Source: MGBC114844 sp910585855 (GTDB lineage Bacteria > Bacillota > Clostridia > Lachnospirales > Lachnospiraceae). Taken from it: DNA of 43,933 nt. Below the pieces are notes generated by a model. That model saw only the letters and a program-made list of their open reading frames with translations. It ran no database searches and was not told the DNA's origin. Positions 8,485 to 16,604 of the stretch are shown here, piece after piece (position 1 is the stretch's first letter; each line of letters starts with the position of its first letter). The position numbers and the translations under genes are program-made. The stretch covers positions 1-43,933 of the forward strand of contig CBFFYP010000031.1 of NCBI GenBank assembly GCA_965646165.1, in the 5' to 3' direction.

Positions 8485-9341
8485 GACTCTCTCCTTCCCT
8501 GCAAAGCCCGCAAAATACTGTCTTTTGCTTCTTTTACAGTTGTACTGTCTGTATCTACCAAAAACCCGTTCTGCCTTAATTCATTCATAATATACGTCAC
8601 CTGCGGTGCAGCCAATCCAATCTTTTCAAGTTCTCTATAGTGCCGAAAAACCTCCTTCGGAGTCTGATCAAACTGTACATTTCCCTGATTCATTACAATA
8701 ATCCGTTTTACATATCGTGCCACATCTTCCATACTGTGAGAAACCAGCAAAATCGTAATCTTTCGCTCCTGATGCAGTTTCCCAATCTCATCTAAAATTT
8801 CATCCCGTCCTTTTGGATCTAACCCTGCAGTCGGCTCGTCCAAAATCAGCACTTCCGGCTGCATTGCCAATACTCCGGCGATTGCCACTCTTCGCTTCTG
8901 TCCGCCAGACAGTTCAAAAGGAGAAGCCTTATAAAGAGAAGAGTCCAGTCCTACACTTTTTAAAGCCTCTTCTGCCCGTTTCTCCACTTCCTCTTTTGCC
9001 AATCCCAAATTTTTTGGTCCAAAACAGACATCCGAAAAAACATCCACCTCAAAAAGCTGATGTTCTGGATACTGGAACACCAGCCCCACCTTACTCCGCA
9101 ATTCCTTCATAGAAAATTTTTCCTCATAAATATCCTGATCATTATAATAAATTTTCCCGGAACTTGCCCTTACCAACCCATTTAAATGCTGCGTCAAAGT
9201 CGATTTTCCAGAACCCGTATGTCCAATCAATCCGATAAATTCTCCATCCTGAATCGTCAAATTAATATTTTTCAAAGCATGTATCTTATAAGCTGTTCCC
9301 TCCCCATAAATATAATTTACATTTTCAACACGTATCGCCAT
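8481..9341 (-). CDS. ecfA2: ECF transporter ATPase EcfA2
   Basis: 286 residues. Cytoplasmic ATPase of the energy-coupling factor module. Walker A GHTGSGKST (residues 40-48), Q-loop FQYPEHQLF (about 89-97), signature LSGGQ (144-148), Walker B LILDEP (165-170) and switch His in VSHSMED. The ATPase core is followed by the usual EcfA C-terminal domain (FRHYRELEKIGLAAPQVTYI). The gene lies 8 nt downstream of ecfA1, preceded by an AGGAG SD. Compared with EcfA1, the Walker B region has the ordinary AGLDP ending. Confidence 0.93.
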   Translation of the reverse strand: MAIRVENVNYIYGEGTAYKIHALKNINLTIQDGEFIGLIGHTGSGKSTLTQHLNGLVRASSGKIYYNDQDIYEEKFSMKELRSKVGLVFQYPEHQLFEVDVFSDVCFGPKNLGLAKEEVEKRAEEALKSVGLDSSLYKASPFELSGGQKRRVAIAGVLAMQPEVLILDEPTAGLDPKGRDEILDEIGKLHQERKITILLVSHSMEDVARYVKRIIVMNQGNVQFDQTPKEVFRHYRELEKIGLAAPQVTYIMNELRQNGFLVDTDSTTVKEAKDSILRALQGRRES

Positions 9342-9349
9342 TTTTTCTC

Positions 9350-10234
9350 CTATTTTCCTTCTCTGTCTTTTCCTTTTTCTCTTAAAAGATACCTTTTCAG
9401 CCCTTCCACCAATTCCTTTGTTGTCAAAATCCCATCCTCTAATTCTACCCCTGCCATCTTTAGTTCATAAGCCAATTCCGTCACCTGCGGAACATCCAGA
9501 CGATACTTTTTCAAAAGTTCCACCTGAGAAAATACTTCCTTTGGCGTTCCCTGCAAAACCACTTCTCCCTGATCCATCACAAAAACCCGATCCGCCCCAA
9601 TCACTTCCTCCATATAATGCGTAATCAAAATCACAGTCACATTTTCCTTTTCGTTCAATTCCCGAACCGTTTCAATTACCTCTTTTCTTCCCACTGGATC
9701 TAACATAGCCGTTGGCTCGTCCAAAATAATACACTGCGGACGCATCGCCACCACTCCAGCAATCGCCACCCGCTGCTTCTGCCCTCCAGAAAGTTTATTA
9801 GGAGAATGATGCCGATAAGCTACCATATTTACTGCCCGAAGTGCTGCATCCACCCGCTGCCAAATCTCATCCGTAGGAACTCCCATATTCTCCGGTCCAA
9901 ACCCTACATCTTCTTCCACCACCGTCCCGATAATCTGATTATCTGGATTCTGAAACACCATCCCTGCACTCTGCCGAATCTCCCAAAGATTCCGCTCCTC
10001 TGCAGTATCCTTCCCATTTACCCAAACACTCCCCTCCGTAGGCATCAAAATCACATTCAAATGCTTCGCCAAAGTAGATTTCCCCGAACCATTATGCCCA
10101 AGAATCACAATAAACTGCCCCTTTTCCACCTCCAAACTAACCTTATTGATTGCCCGGCTAGTACCTTCCACATTTCCCTCTTCATCCCGCCGAATATAAT
10201 CATGAACCAAATTTTTTATCTTAATTATTCCCAT
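9350..10234 (-). CDS. ecfA1: ECF transporter ATPase EcfA1
   Basis: 294 residues. Partner ATPase to EcfA2. Walker A GHNGSGKST (46-54), Q-loop FQNPDNQI (about 94-101), signature LSGGQ (148-152), Walker B IILDEP (169-174) with AMLDP, and switch His in ITHYMEE. The C-terminal domain has VFSQVELLKKYRLDVPQVTELAY. First of the ecfA1-ecfA2-ecfT-truA block. In many Firmicutes this block follows rplQ directly; here a repeat-bounded unit carrying a ProX gene separates them. SD upstream of the ATG is weak and no promoter is clear. Confidence 0.93.
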   Translation of the reverse strand: MGIIKIKNLVHDYIRRDEEGNVEGTSRAINKVSLEVEKGQFIVILGHNGSGKSTLAKHLNVILMPTEGSVWVNGKDTAEERNLWEIRQSAGMVFQNPDNQIIGTVVEEDVGFGPENMGVPTDEIWQRVDAALRAVNMVAYRHHSPNKLSGGQKQRVAIAGVVAMRPQCIILDEPTAMLDPVGRKEVIETVRELNEKENVTVILITHYMEEVIGADRVFVMDQGEVVLQGTPKEVFSQVELLKKYRLDVPQVTELAYELKMAGVELEDGILTTKELVEGLKRYLLREKGKDREGK

Positions 10235-10371
10235 ATTCTATACTGCTTTCTATTCAAAATTTTATTTGTAAACTCTGCCCTATATCATTGGTTTACATTG
10301 TAAAATATTCCCCTCTAATTTGCAAGTAAAATTTCACAACCCAAAAAATTCAACCCCCAAAAAGCTACCAA

Positions 10372-10528
10372 GAGGACGCCAAAATGGAAAAAGAGGTCTA
10401 CTCCGAGCCCGCTCTCGCTTAGCATTTCCTCGTAGCGGACACTAAGACACTTAAATACAGTGCCTAAGTGCCGATGGGAAATGATGACCCTACACAGACC
10501 TCTTTTTCTATTTTGGCTGTGTATACCA
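10372..10528 (-). repeat. Short hairpin repeat R2b
   Basis: Same organisation as R2a: tail GAGGACGCC (10372-10380), complementary arms about 10381-10400 and 10494-10513, and head GGCTGTGTATACC (10515-10527). The core shares CTCCGAGCCCGCT, TAGCGGACAC and GGGAAATGATGACCC with R2a. The arms read AAAATGGAAAAAGAGGTCTA against AAAATGGAAAGAAAGATCTG in R2a, and the opposite arms change to match. It lies just 3' of the ProX-like gene. Confidence 0.75.
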
Positions 10529-10555
10529 GCCAGAAGATAAGTTTGCTGTCAAGAT

Positions 10556-11020
10556 TTATAAAAAAATATAGTTATTTTTCTCAAATTCGATAAATTTGAT
10601 AAGATCATGATACTCAATCGAAATTGTTTTTGTATTTATATTTGGGTGGAATAATAATTTTTTATCTTTTAGATCCGAGTCAATTACTAAAAAAACTTGG
10701 TGATTATCATCATTTAATATACCAAATGGTGTTACGCTTCCCTGTTCTAATTGCAAAATACTTTTTAATTCTAATGTTGTTGCAAAAGATAAATGAGATA
10801 CATGTACAATCTTCTCAATCTGTTTTATATTGGCTTTTTTATTCTCTTCTAATACTACTAAAAAATATCGACCCTTTTTATCTGTTAAAAATAAGTTTTT
10901 ACAGCCTTCACCTTCTATTTTACCTTTTATTATTTGAGCCTGCTTCACAGTAAAAAGAGGCTGATGCTCTATCTCTTTAAAATCAATATTTAATTGCTTT
11001 AAAATATCATATAAATTCAT
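10556..11020 (-). CDS. ProX/YbaK-type prolyl-tRNA deacylase
   Basis: 154 residues, the usual length for a free-standing INS/YbaK-like editing domain. Such proteins hydrolyse mischarged Ala- or Cys-tRNA(Pro) in the cytoplasm. Motifs include the N-terminal HQPLFTVKQAQ, the KNLFLTDKKGRYFLVVL strand pair with conserved Lys (about residue 42), the GSVTPFGILND loop typical of ProXp/PrdX, and the C-terminal FHPNINTKTISIEYHDLIKFI. SD GGAG is 9 nt from ATG 11020. It is flanked by R2b and repeat copy B and interrupts the usual rplQ-ecfA1 neighbourhood, which suggests acquired cargo. AT content looks higher than in the flanking genes. Confidence 0.85.
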   Translation of the reverse strand: MNLYDILKQLNIDFKEIEHQPLFTVKQAQIIKGKIEGEGCKNLFLTDKKGRYFLVVLEENKKANIKQIEKIVHVSHLSFATTLELKSILQLEQGSVTPFGILNDDNHQVFLVIDSDLKDKKLLFHPNINTKTISIEYHDLIKFIEFEKNNYIFL

Positions 11021-11090
11021 CTTCTGATTCTCCTACAAAATATATCCAATTATTTCCATAGCAATCCTATAATGCCATTCCTTTTTGTTT

Positions 11091-11441
11091 TTTCCGGGAA
11101 CAGGAAACAGCCAGATGCGAAGACCCCAGACAGACTGCAGTGACTTTGGAAAAAAATTAGAAGTTCTTGACTTCTGCTAGAAAACCTAAGATTTTTTGCA
11201 TATCCTGCTTCCATGCAGGGTATGCAAAAAAAGGGGCGTGTTTAGCCCGTATAAAAGAGAAACCGTTTTGTTATAGCAGGTCGTACCCTTTGATATGCCA
11301 GTAACGTTTTGGCTGTCATGAGGGCGAATTGCGCCCCGGTCTGTCCGGTTGGATGCACTATCATGCAGAAGTTTAGAACTTCTTACTTTTTGGAAACCGG
11401 AACAGCAGTCTGTCTGGGGTTTTCGCATCTGGCGTCCTCTT
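11091..11441 (+). repeat. Dispersed hairpin repeat, copy B (full length)
   Basis: Forward orientation, head CAGGAAACAGCC at 11101-11112, tail GGCGTCC at 11431-11437. Outer arms: AGATGCGAAGACCCCAGACA (about 11113-11132) pairs with TGTCTGGGGTTTTCGCATCT (about 11411-11430). The inner arm pairs AAAAATTAGAAGTTCTTGAC with AGAACTTCTTACTTTTT. The central TTTTTTGCATA hairpin (about 11193-11235) and the palindrome GGGCGAATTGCGCCC are conserved. It lies 3' of the rplQ terminator. A 113-codon minus-strand frame here is not considered a gene. Confidence 0.8.
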
Positions 11442-11483
11442 AGCAAACTAACACCCTCTAGGAAAAAATCCTCACAACCATTT

Positions 11484-11514
11484 AAAAAGGAGACACACCC
11501 CAAAGCGCATCTCC
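11484..11514 (-). terminator. Intrinsic terminator of the ribosomal protein cluster
   Basis: Minus-strand reading: stem GGAGATGCGC / GTGTGTCTCC with G-U pairs, loop TTTGGG, then TTTTT (11488-11484). It lies about 70 nt after the rplQ stop and would end the alpha-operon transcript. Confidence 0.6.
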
Positions 11515-11572
11515 ACCTACTATCCAATTATTCTAACTACTCCCACAGACAAGCCTATGGGTTTTTCGCCAC
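11510..11572 (-). mobile_element. Relic IS200/IS605-type end hairpin
   Basis: The minus strand reads GAAAAACCCATAGGCTTGTC then TGTGGGAGTAGTTAG. It closely resembles the hairpin ends of the decayed IS605 element at 37200-37918: GAAAAACCCACACGCTTGCG on its left and GGCTTGCCCGTGGGAGCAGT on its right. Only the end sequence remains, a few bases after rplQ. It overlaps the terminator slightly. Confidence 0.5.
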
Positions 11573-11585
11573 GAATTTATAACTA

Positions 11586-12146
11586 TTATACCAACTCAAT
11601 AATCACTTCCATAGCAGCATCCCCCTTACGAGGTCCAATCTTTACAATCCGAGTATAACCACCATTTCGATCTGCATACTTTGGTGCAATCTCATCAAAT
11701 AATTTAGCTACCAAATCCACTTCCTTCTTATCCTTCTTTTTATTGGAAGTTACGATCTTATCATCTCCAAATCTCTTTGTCTTAGACTCTGTATAAGGAT
11801 AAAGCACAGCCAAAATCTGATGTCTTGCATGAAGACGAGAAGGCTTATCCTTTTTAATCTGCTTCTCCACCTCATCAAACACAGTTACTTTCTTTCCGTT
11901 TACAACTTCTTTTACTCGCTTCCCATTTTCATCTTTTTTTGCTACCTTAGCCTTAACAGTAACTGTTTCATAATTATCTCTTTCCTTTACAGCCAAAGCA
12001 ATCAGATGCTCTACCTGAGAACGTACTTCCTTTGCCCGAGCTTCTGTAGTAACAATTCTGCCATTTACAATCAAAGCAGTTGTCAAATTTCTTAACATTG
12101 CTTTTCTCTGACTAGAAGTCCTTCCGAGTTTTCTATAACCTGCCAT
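11586..12146 (-). CDS. rplQ: Ribosomal protein L17, with large insertion
   Basis: 186 residues from ATG 12146 (AGGAG SD); the usual bacterial L17 is about 115-130. N-terminal MAGYRKLGRTSSQRKAMLRN, LTTALIVNGRIVTTEARAKE and the C-terminal GGYTRIVKIGPRKGDAAMEV-type ending are typical. The extra length falls between about residues 57 and 145 and is rich in Lys, Asp and Glu (for example KKDENGKRVKE and NKKKDKKEVD). Large-subunit protein near the exit tunnel. Last gene of the alpha block, 140 nt after rpoA, followed by an intrinsic terminator. Confidence 0.95.
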   Translation of the reverse strand: MAGYRKLGRTSSQRKAMLRNLTTALIVNGRIVTTEARAKEVRSQVEHLIALAVKERDNYETVTVKAKVAKKDENGKRVKEVVNGKKVTVFDEVEKQIKKDKPSRLHARHQILAVLYPYTESKTKRFGDDKIVTSNKKKDKKEVDLVAKLFDEIAPKYADRNGGYTRIVKIGPRKGDAAMEVIIELV

Positions 12147-12285
12147 TTTATTTCTCCTCCATTTGTGGAACATAGAATCACGCTCTTACGGACTTATTGA
12201 TTCTATGCGACTCTCCATAAATTATGCATGGGAACGCATCCCTCATGCCGCATCATCTCTGCCAAAAACAACTTCTTTCCGACAG

Positions 12286-13245
12286 TTATTCATCGCTAGG
12301 ATTTAACTGCAGTCCCAGCTCTTTTAGCTTTGCAAGTACTTCTTCCAAAGACTTGCGCCCTAAGTTACGAACCTTCATCATATCATCAGAAGTTCTGTTG
12401 CACAGTTCCTCCACAGTATTGATTCCAGCTCTCTTTAGACAATTATAAGAACGAACCGACAATTCCAGTTCATCAATATTCATTTCCAAAACCTTTTCTT
12501 TCTCATTATCCTCTTTTGTAACCATAACTTCTGCAGTTTTCGCATTTTCTGAAAGATCGATAAAGAGATTCAAATGCTCGCTTAACACCTTTGCAGCTAA
12601 ACTAACAGCTTCATCTGGAACCAGCGTCCCATTTGTAAATACATCCAAGGTCAGCTTATCATAATCGGTAATCTGTCCTACACGAGTATTTTGTACCAGT
12701 AGATTTACCCGTTCTACTGGAGTATAAATTGAATCAACTGCAATTACGCCAATCGGCAGATCTTCGTTTTTATTTTTATCTGCACTGACATAACCTCTGC
12801 CCTTTGTAATCGTCAATTCCATATAAAGTTTACTGTCTGTACCGCCATTTAAAGTAGCAATCGGAAGTTCTGGATTTAGAATTTCAATATCCTGATCCGC
12901 CTGAATATCACCGGCTCTTACAATCCCTTCCCCTTCAAATTCGATATAAGCAGTTTTCGTTTCGTTTGTTTCGCTGTTATTCTTAATTGCAAGACTCTTA
13001 ATGTTCATAATGATTTCAGTTACATCTTCCTTTACACCGGGAACAGAACTGAATTCATGCAGCACACCGTCAATCTTTACCTGACTTACGGCAGCACCCG
13101 GTAAGGAAGAAAGCATAATCCTTCTCAATGAATTACCAAGAGTTGTTCCATATCCTCTTTCGAGTGGCTCCACAACAAATCTTCCGTATTTCTTGTCTTC
13201 TGAGATTTCAGCAATCTCAATTTTTGGTTTTTCAAAATCGAACAC
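12286..13245 (-). CDS. rpoA: RNA polymerase alpha subunit
   Basis: 319 residues, normal length. The N-terminal dimerisation domain contains ERGYGTTLGNSLRRIMLSSLPGAAV, the assembly core; the C-terminal domain (about 245-319) contains SVRSYNCLKRAGINTVEEL and RNLGRKSLEEV, which bind UP-element DNA and activators. Lies between rpsD and rplQ, as is standard in Firmicutes. SD AGGAGG precedes the ATG. Confidence 0.98.
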   Translation of the reverse strand: MFDFEKPKIEIAEISEDKKYGRFVVEPLERGYGTTLGNSLRRIMLSSLPGAAVSQVKIDGVLHEFSSVPGVKEDVTEIIMNIKSLAIKNNSETNETKTAYIEFEGEGIVRAGDIQADQDIEILNPELPIATLNGGTDSKLYMELTITKGRGYVSADKNKNEDLPIGVIAVDSIYTPVERVNLLVQNTRVGQITDYDKLTLDVFTNGTLVPDEAVSLAAKVLSEHLNLFIDLSENAKTAEVMVTKEDNEKEKVLEMNIDELELSVRSYNCLKRAGINTVEELCNRTSDDMMKVRNLGRKSLEEVLAKLKELGLQLNPSDE

Positions 13246-13274
13246 TATAAAGCCCCTCCTTTTGGGTTATCGGA

Positions 13275-13868
13275 TTACTTAGAATATAATTCGACAATAA
13301 GCATTTCGTTTACAGGAACATCAATATTTTCCCTGATTGGCAGTGCCTTTACGGTTCCTTTTAAGTTTTCCTGATCTACATCTAACCACTCTGGAACTAA
13401 TCTAGAAGCCGTTACTTCAAGAATATCCTTATATCTCTGAGAAGATTTGCTCTTTTCTCTAATTTCAATTTCATCACCTGCTTTGATCAAGTAGGAAGGA
13501 ATATTAACCCGCTTGCCATTTACCAATACATGTTTATGGTCAACAATCTGTCTTGCTTCCTTTCTTGTTCTTGCAAGTCCCATACGGAATATTACATTGT
13601 CTAATCTTCTCTCTAATAAAATCATCAGATTATCACCTGTCATTCCGTTTTGCTGTTCTGCCTTTACATAATAGTTATGGAACGGCTTTTCAAGAACACC
13701 ATAGATAAACTTTGCCTTCTGCTTTTCCCGAAGCTGAAGACCATACTCTGTCAATTTCTTATTTGCTCTTTTTAATTCTCTTTTTGACTTTTTATTAATT
13801 CCCAAATAAATTGGATCTAATCCAAGTGATCTGCATCTTTTTAATACTGGAACTCTATTAACAGCCAC
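13275..13868 (-). CDS. rpsD: Ribosomal protein S4
   Basis: 197 residues from GTG 13868, 9 nt after AGGAGG. The frame is open to 13919 but that part overlaps rpsK and lacks an SD, and the family starts at MAVNRVPVLKR. Contains the S4 RNA-binding domain (RRLDNVIFRMGLARTRKEARQIV-type segment). The N-terminal zinc cysteines of some S4 proteins are absent (C- type). Assembly initiator of the 30S subunit; in other Firmicutes it also represses its own synthesis. Confidence 0.97.
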   Translation of the reverse strand: MAVNRVPVLKRCRSLGLDPIYLGINKKSKRELKRANKKLTEYGLQLREKQKAKFIYGVLEKPFHNYYVKAEQQNGMTGDNLMILLERRLDNVIFRMGLARTRKEARQIVDHKHVLVNGKRVNIPSYLIKAGDEIEIREKSKSSQRYKDILEVTASRLVPEWLDVDQENLKGTVKALPIRENIDVPVNEMLIVELYSK

Positions 13869-13888
13869 GAACCTATACCTCCTATCAA

Positions 13889-14287
13889 TTAAACTCTTCT
13901 GCGTTTTGGCGGACGACATCCGTTATGCGGAACTGGAGTCACATCTCTGATACTGGTAACTTCCAAGCCACATGCAGAAAGTGCACGAATTGCTGCCTCT
14001 CTTCCAGAACCCGGTCCTTTTACCATTACATCAACTGTCTTTAAACCATGTACTAAAGCTGCTTTTGTAGCAGTTTCAGCCGCCATCTGAGCTGCATAAG
14101 GAGTAGATTTCCTTGAACCTCTAAAACCAAGACCACCGGCACTTGCCCAAGATAATGCATTTCCTTCTACATCTGTAATTGTTACGATTGTATTATTAAA
14201 GGATGACTGAATATGTGCCTGTCCACGTTCAACGTTTTTCTTCACACGCTTTTTTGTCACTTTTTTCCCTGACGCTTGCTTTGCCAT
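13889..14287 (-). CDS. rpsK: Ribosomal protein S11
   Basis: 132 residues. 30S platform protein that helps form the Shine-Dalgarno cleft. It carries the typical AHIQSSFNNTIVTITD, WASAGGLGFRGSRKSTPYAA and C-terminal DVTPVPHNGCRPPKRRRV motifs. Starts 26 nt after rpsM; the downstream rpsD start lies 20 nt beyond its stop. Confidence 0.98.
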   Translation of the reverse strand: MAKQASGKKVTKKRVKKNVERGQAHIQSSFNNTIVTITDVEGNALSWASAGGLGFRGSRKSTPYAAQMAAETATKAALVHGLKTVDVMVKGPGSGREAAIRALSACGLEVTSIRDVTPVPHNGCRPPKRRRV

Positions 14288-14313
14288 TTAAACTAACCTT
14301 CCTTATCTATCTA

Positions 14314-14682
14314 TTATTTCTTCTTATTTGCAACAGTTTTCTTCGGTCCTTTCCGAGTCCGGGCATTGGTCTTTGTCTTCTGCCCACGTACAGGAAGACC
14401 TTTTCTATGACGAATTCCTCTATAACATCCGATTTCCTGCAATCTCTTAATATTCATAGCGATTTCTCTTCTTAAATCACCTTCTACTACCTGAGATTCA
14501 TCAATAATCGTACTGATTCTCTTTACCTCATCATCTGTTAAATCCTTAACACGAGTATCTGGATTTACCTTTGCCTCAGCAAGGATACGGTTCGAGCTTA
14601 CTCTGCCGATACCATAAATATAAGTTAATCCGATCTCCACACGTTTTTCTCTTGGTAAGTCAACACCTGAAATACGAGCCAT
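14314..14682 (-). CDS. rpsM: Ribosomal protein S13
   Basis: 122 residues, standard length. MARISGVDLPREKRVEIGLTYIYGIG and the C-terminal RHRKGLPVRGQKTKTNARTRKG motif, which contacts tRNA in the P site, are typical. A GGAGG SD lies 10 nt upstream. It is preceded by a 310-nt gap with a candidate promoter and leader (14683-14991). Confidence 0.98.
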   Translation of the reverse strand: MARISGVDLPREKRVEIGLTYIYGIGRVSSNRILAEAKVNPDTRVKDLTDDEVKRISTIIDESQVVEGDLRREIAMNIKRLQEIGCYRGIRHRKGLPVRGQKTKTNARTRKGPKKTVANKKK

Positions 14683-14991
14683 GTGTGTTTTGCACCTCCG
14701 TTTTTCTTAGATAAAAATCATTTTTATTTTCAAAATTTTGATAAGCTCCAAGCAGCCATACAGCCCAGCCGTTTTCTGCTGTCGAAATGTTGTGTACAGC
14801 CTTCTCTTTCTTATCTCTGTGGAAGAACACTTCATTCTTGCCGCAGCACACAGCAGGAACATGGTATGTAGATGTCCCTTCTGTATTTTTATTATTATAT
14901 ATCATAGCAATCAACACCCAAGGAGGGCTTTTCTATCAACCTATCCGAGTGGTTCATTGCTGCAGCCGCAATACAAACTTTTGAAAAGAAA
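14683..14991 (-). promoter_or_regulatory. rpsM leader region with candidate alpha-block promoter
   Basis: The largest gap after rpsJ-rplC within the cluster. The minus strand has TTGGGT (14916-14921), a 16-nt spacer and TATAAT (14894-14899). This would give a leader of about 200 nt before rpsM, with short hairpins such as GAAGTGTTCTTC. Alpha-operon leaders are autoregulatory in other bacteria (by S4), so a similar role is possible. Short frames on either strand have no supporting features. Confidence 0.45.
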
Positions 14992-15105
14992 TTAACCCTG
15001 TCTTTGCTTATGCTTCGGGTTTTCACAAATTACACGAATACTTCCTTTTCTTTTAATGATTTTGCATTTTTCACAAATTGGTTTAACTGATGACCGAACT
15101 TTCAC
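14992..15105 (-). CDS. rpmJ: Ribosomal protein L36
   Basis: 37 residues from GTG 15105 (AAGGAGG SD, 8-nt spacing). The protein begins MKVRSSVKPICEKCKIIKRK and ends NPKHKQRQG. It has the C-x2-C...C...H zinc-binding set (C11, C14, C27, H32 approximately), so it is the zinc form. Found by reading the gap between infA and rpsM, the usual location. Confidence 0.95.
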   Translation of the reverse strand: MKVRSSVKPICEKCKIIKRKGSIRVICENPKHKQRQG

Positions 15106-15242
15106 AGTAAAATCCTCCTTTCAAAAAAGTCTGTCTATTATTATAGCAGTATGTCTGAAAAATAGCAAGCCTTTCCTCTCTAGCTTTTATGCTGAAATTT
15201 TTGCTGATTTTTTCCTTAATTTTATGCACTTCCCATAATTTA

Positions 15243-15461
15243 CTATTTATCTCTCCAGATAATTCTTCCCTTTGATAAATCATATGGAGATAACTCAATC
15301 GTTACTTTATCCCCCGGCAGAATACGGATATAGTTCATACGAAGTTTTCCGCTAATATGAGCAAGTACCTGATGACCGTTTTCTAACTCTACCTGAAACA
15401 TTGCATTGGGCAGTTTTTCAATTACAGTCCCTTCAATTTCAATTACATCTGATTTTGACAT
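15243..15461 (-). CDS. infA: Translation initiation factor IF-1
   Basis: 72 residues, exact family length. OB-fold: MSKSDVIEIEGTVIEKLPNA, FQVELENGHQVLAHISGKLRMNYIRILPGDKV, ELSPYDLSKGRIIWR. Binds the ribosomal A site during initiation. Lies between the KOW-domain gene and rpmJ, 137 nt upstream of the latter. Confidence 0.98.
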   Translation of the reverse strand: MSKSDVIEIEGTVIEKLPNAMFQVELENGHQVLAHISGKLRMNYIRILPGDKVTIELSPYDLSKGRIIWRDK

Positions 15462-15528
15462 AACATTTTCCTCCTGTTTGCCAATGGAATTTTTTCTTCC
15501 ACTTTCATTCTATGCAACAACCACTTTT

Positions 15529-15801
15529 CTAAGAATCTGTGGACTTTTGATATTTTTGTATCACTTTTTTGATTGCTTCATTCTGTCCCGTCTGGCTCTT
15601 TTTTATTTGAGAGAACGATATCTCTTTTTGATATATCGGCTGAATATGCTTTTTTCTTTTACATTTTGGTCGTTCGATTGGACGATTTTTTCCGTCTGCC
15701 AAATATACCATCTCTTTCTCTTCCCGAACAATCATATAAATTTTGCCTTTATCATGCCCGGCAAGAGATTTTGCTAGATTTCCTTCCTGATACTGTTCCA
15801 T
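15529..15801 (-). CDS. KOW-domain RNA-binding protein (L14E/L6E-like)
   Basis: 90 residues. The N-terminal half fits a KOW motif: GNLAKSLAGHDKGKIYMIVREEKEMVYLADGKNRPIERPKCKRKKHI. The rest is basic and polar. The family is found between map and infA in many Clostridia and Bacilli and resembles archaeal/eukaryotic L14e and L6e; function is presumed to be in ribosome or RNA binding. The 50-nt gap to map and 67-nt gap to infA fit one transcript. Confidence 0.85.
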   Translation of the reverse strand: MEQYQEGNLAKSLAGHDKGKIYMIVREEKEMVYLADGKNRPIERPKCKRKKHIQPIYQKEISFSQIKKSQTGQNEAIKKVIQKYQKSTDS

Positions 15802-15851
15802 CTTTTTCCTTTCTATTTTAAAAACCGTCTTTTTCTAATTTTTCTAATTTT

Positions 15852-16601
15852 CTAAATTGACAGAATTTCTGGTTCTCCCTTTGTAATTAAAACGGTATTT
15901 TCATAATGAGCGGACAATTTCCTATCCAATGTTACTACTGTCCAGTCATCATCCAGCCAAACGACTTTCCAAGTTCCCTGATTGATCATCGGTTCGATTG
16001 CAAGAGTCATCCCTGCCTGAAGCTGGATTCCTCTTCTTTTTTTAGAAAAATTCGGAATCTCTGGATCTTCATGAAGGTTTTTTCCGATTCCATGCCCCAC
16101 CAGATCCCGTACTACTCCATAGCCAAAGCTTTCTGCATAGCGACCGACTGCACGAGAAATATCATTTAAGTGATACCCTTCTTTCGCAAATTTTATACCC
16201 TCAAAAAAAGATTGTTTGGTTACTTCAATCAACTTTTTTGCCTCTGGGGATACCTCCCCCACTGTATGTGTACGTGCTGCATCCGAATGATAGCCTTTAT
16301 AAATCACACCGGCATCTAGGCTTACAATATCTCCTTCCTTTAGAATTCTCTTTTTATCGGGAATTCCATGGACAACTTCTTCATTCACTGAAACACAGAT
16401 AGAAGCAGGATATCCATGATAATTTTTAAAAGAAGGAATACAGCCATAACTATGAATAATTTCTTCTCCTATCTGATCGATATCCCAAGTAGACATCCCC
16501 GGTTTCAATGCTTTTGCCAGTTCTTCATGAGTTTTTGCCAGAATCTTTCCGGCTTCTCTCATAAGTCCGATTTCTCTTTCTGATTTAATCGTAACCGACA
16601 T
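15852..16601 (-). CDS. map: Methionine aminopeptidase, type I
   Basis: 249 residues. Removes the N-terminal methionine from nascent proteins. All five metal ligands are present: D96, D107 (DAGVIYKGYHSDAARTHTVG), H170 (GHGIG), E203 (AIEPM) and E234 (YENTVLI), plus the catalytic H78 (VVHGIP). No N-terminal zinc-finger extension. Starts 3 nt after the adk stop. Confidence 0.97.
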   Translation of the reverse strand: MSVTIKSEREIGLMREAGKILAKTHEELAKALKPGMSTWDIDQIGEEIIHSYGCIPSFKNYHGYPASICVSVNEEVVHGIPDKKRILKEGDIVSLDAGVIYKGYHSDAARTHTVGEVSPEAKKLIEVTKQSFFEGIKFAKEGYHLNDISRAVGRYAESFGYGVVRDLVGHGIGKNLHEDPEIPNFSKKRRGIQLQAGMTLAIEPMINQGTWKVVWLDDDWTVVTLDRKLSAHYENTVLITKGEPEILSI

Positions 16602-16604
16602 AAA

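Larger units (their letters stand above)
10370..11441. mobile_element. Putative composite unit bounded by 11-bp inverted repeats, carrying a ProX gene
   Basis: AAGAGGACGCC at 10370-10380 is the perfect inverted repeat of GGCGTCCTCTT at 11431-11441. The boundaries are the tails of R2b (left) and repeat copy B (right), whose heads face inward around one gene. It lies between ecfA1 and rplQ, which are normally neighbours. No transposase is present and no clear target duplication was found. Treating it as a mobilised unit is an inference. Confidence 0.45.
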
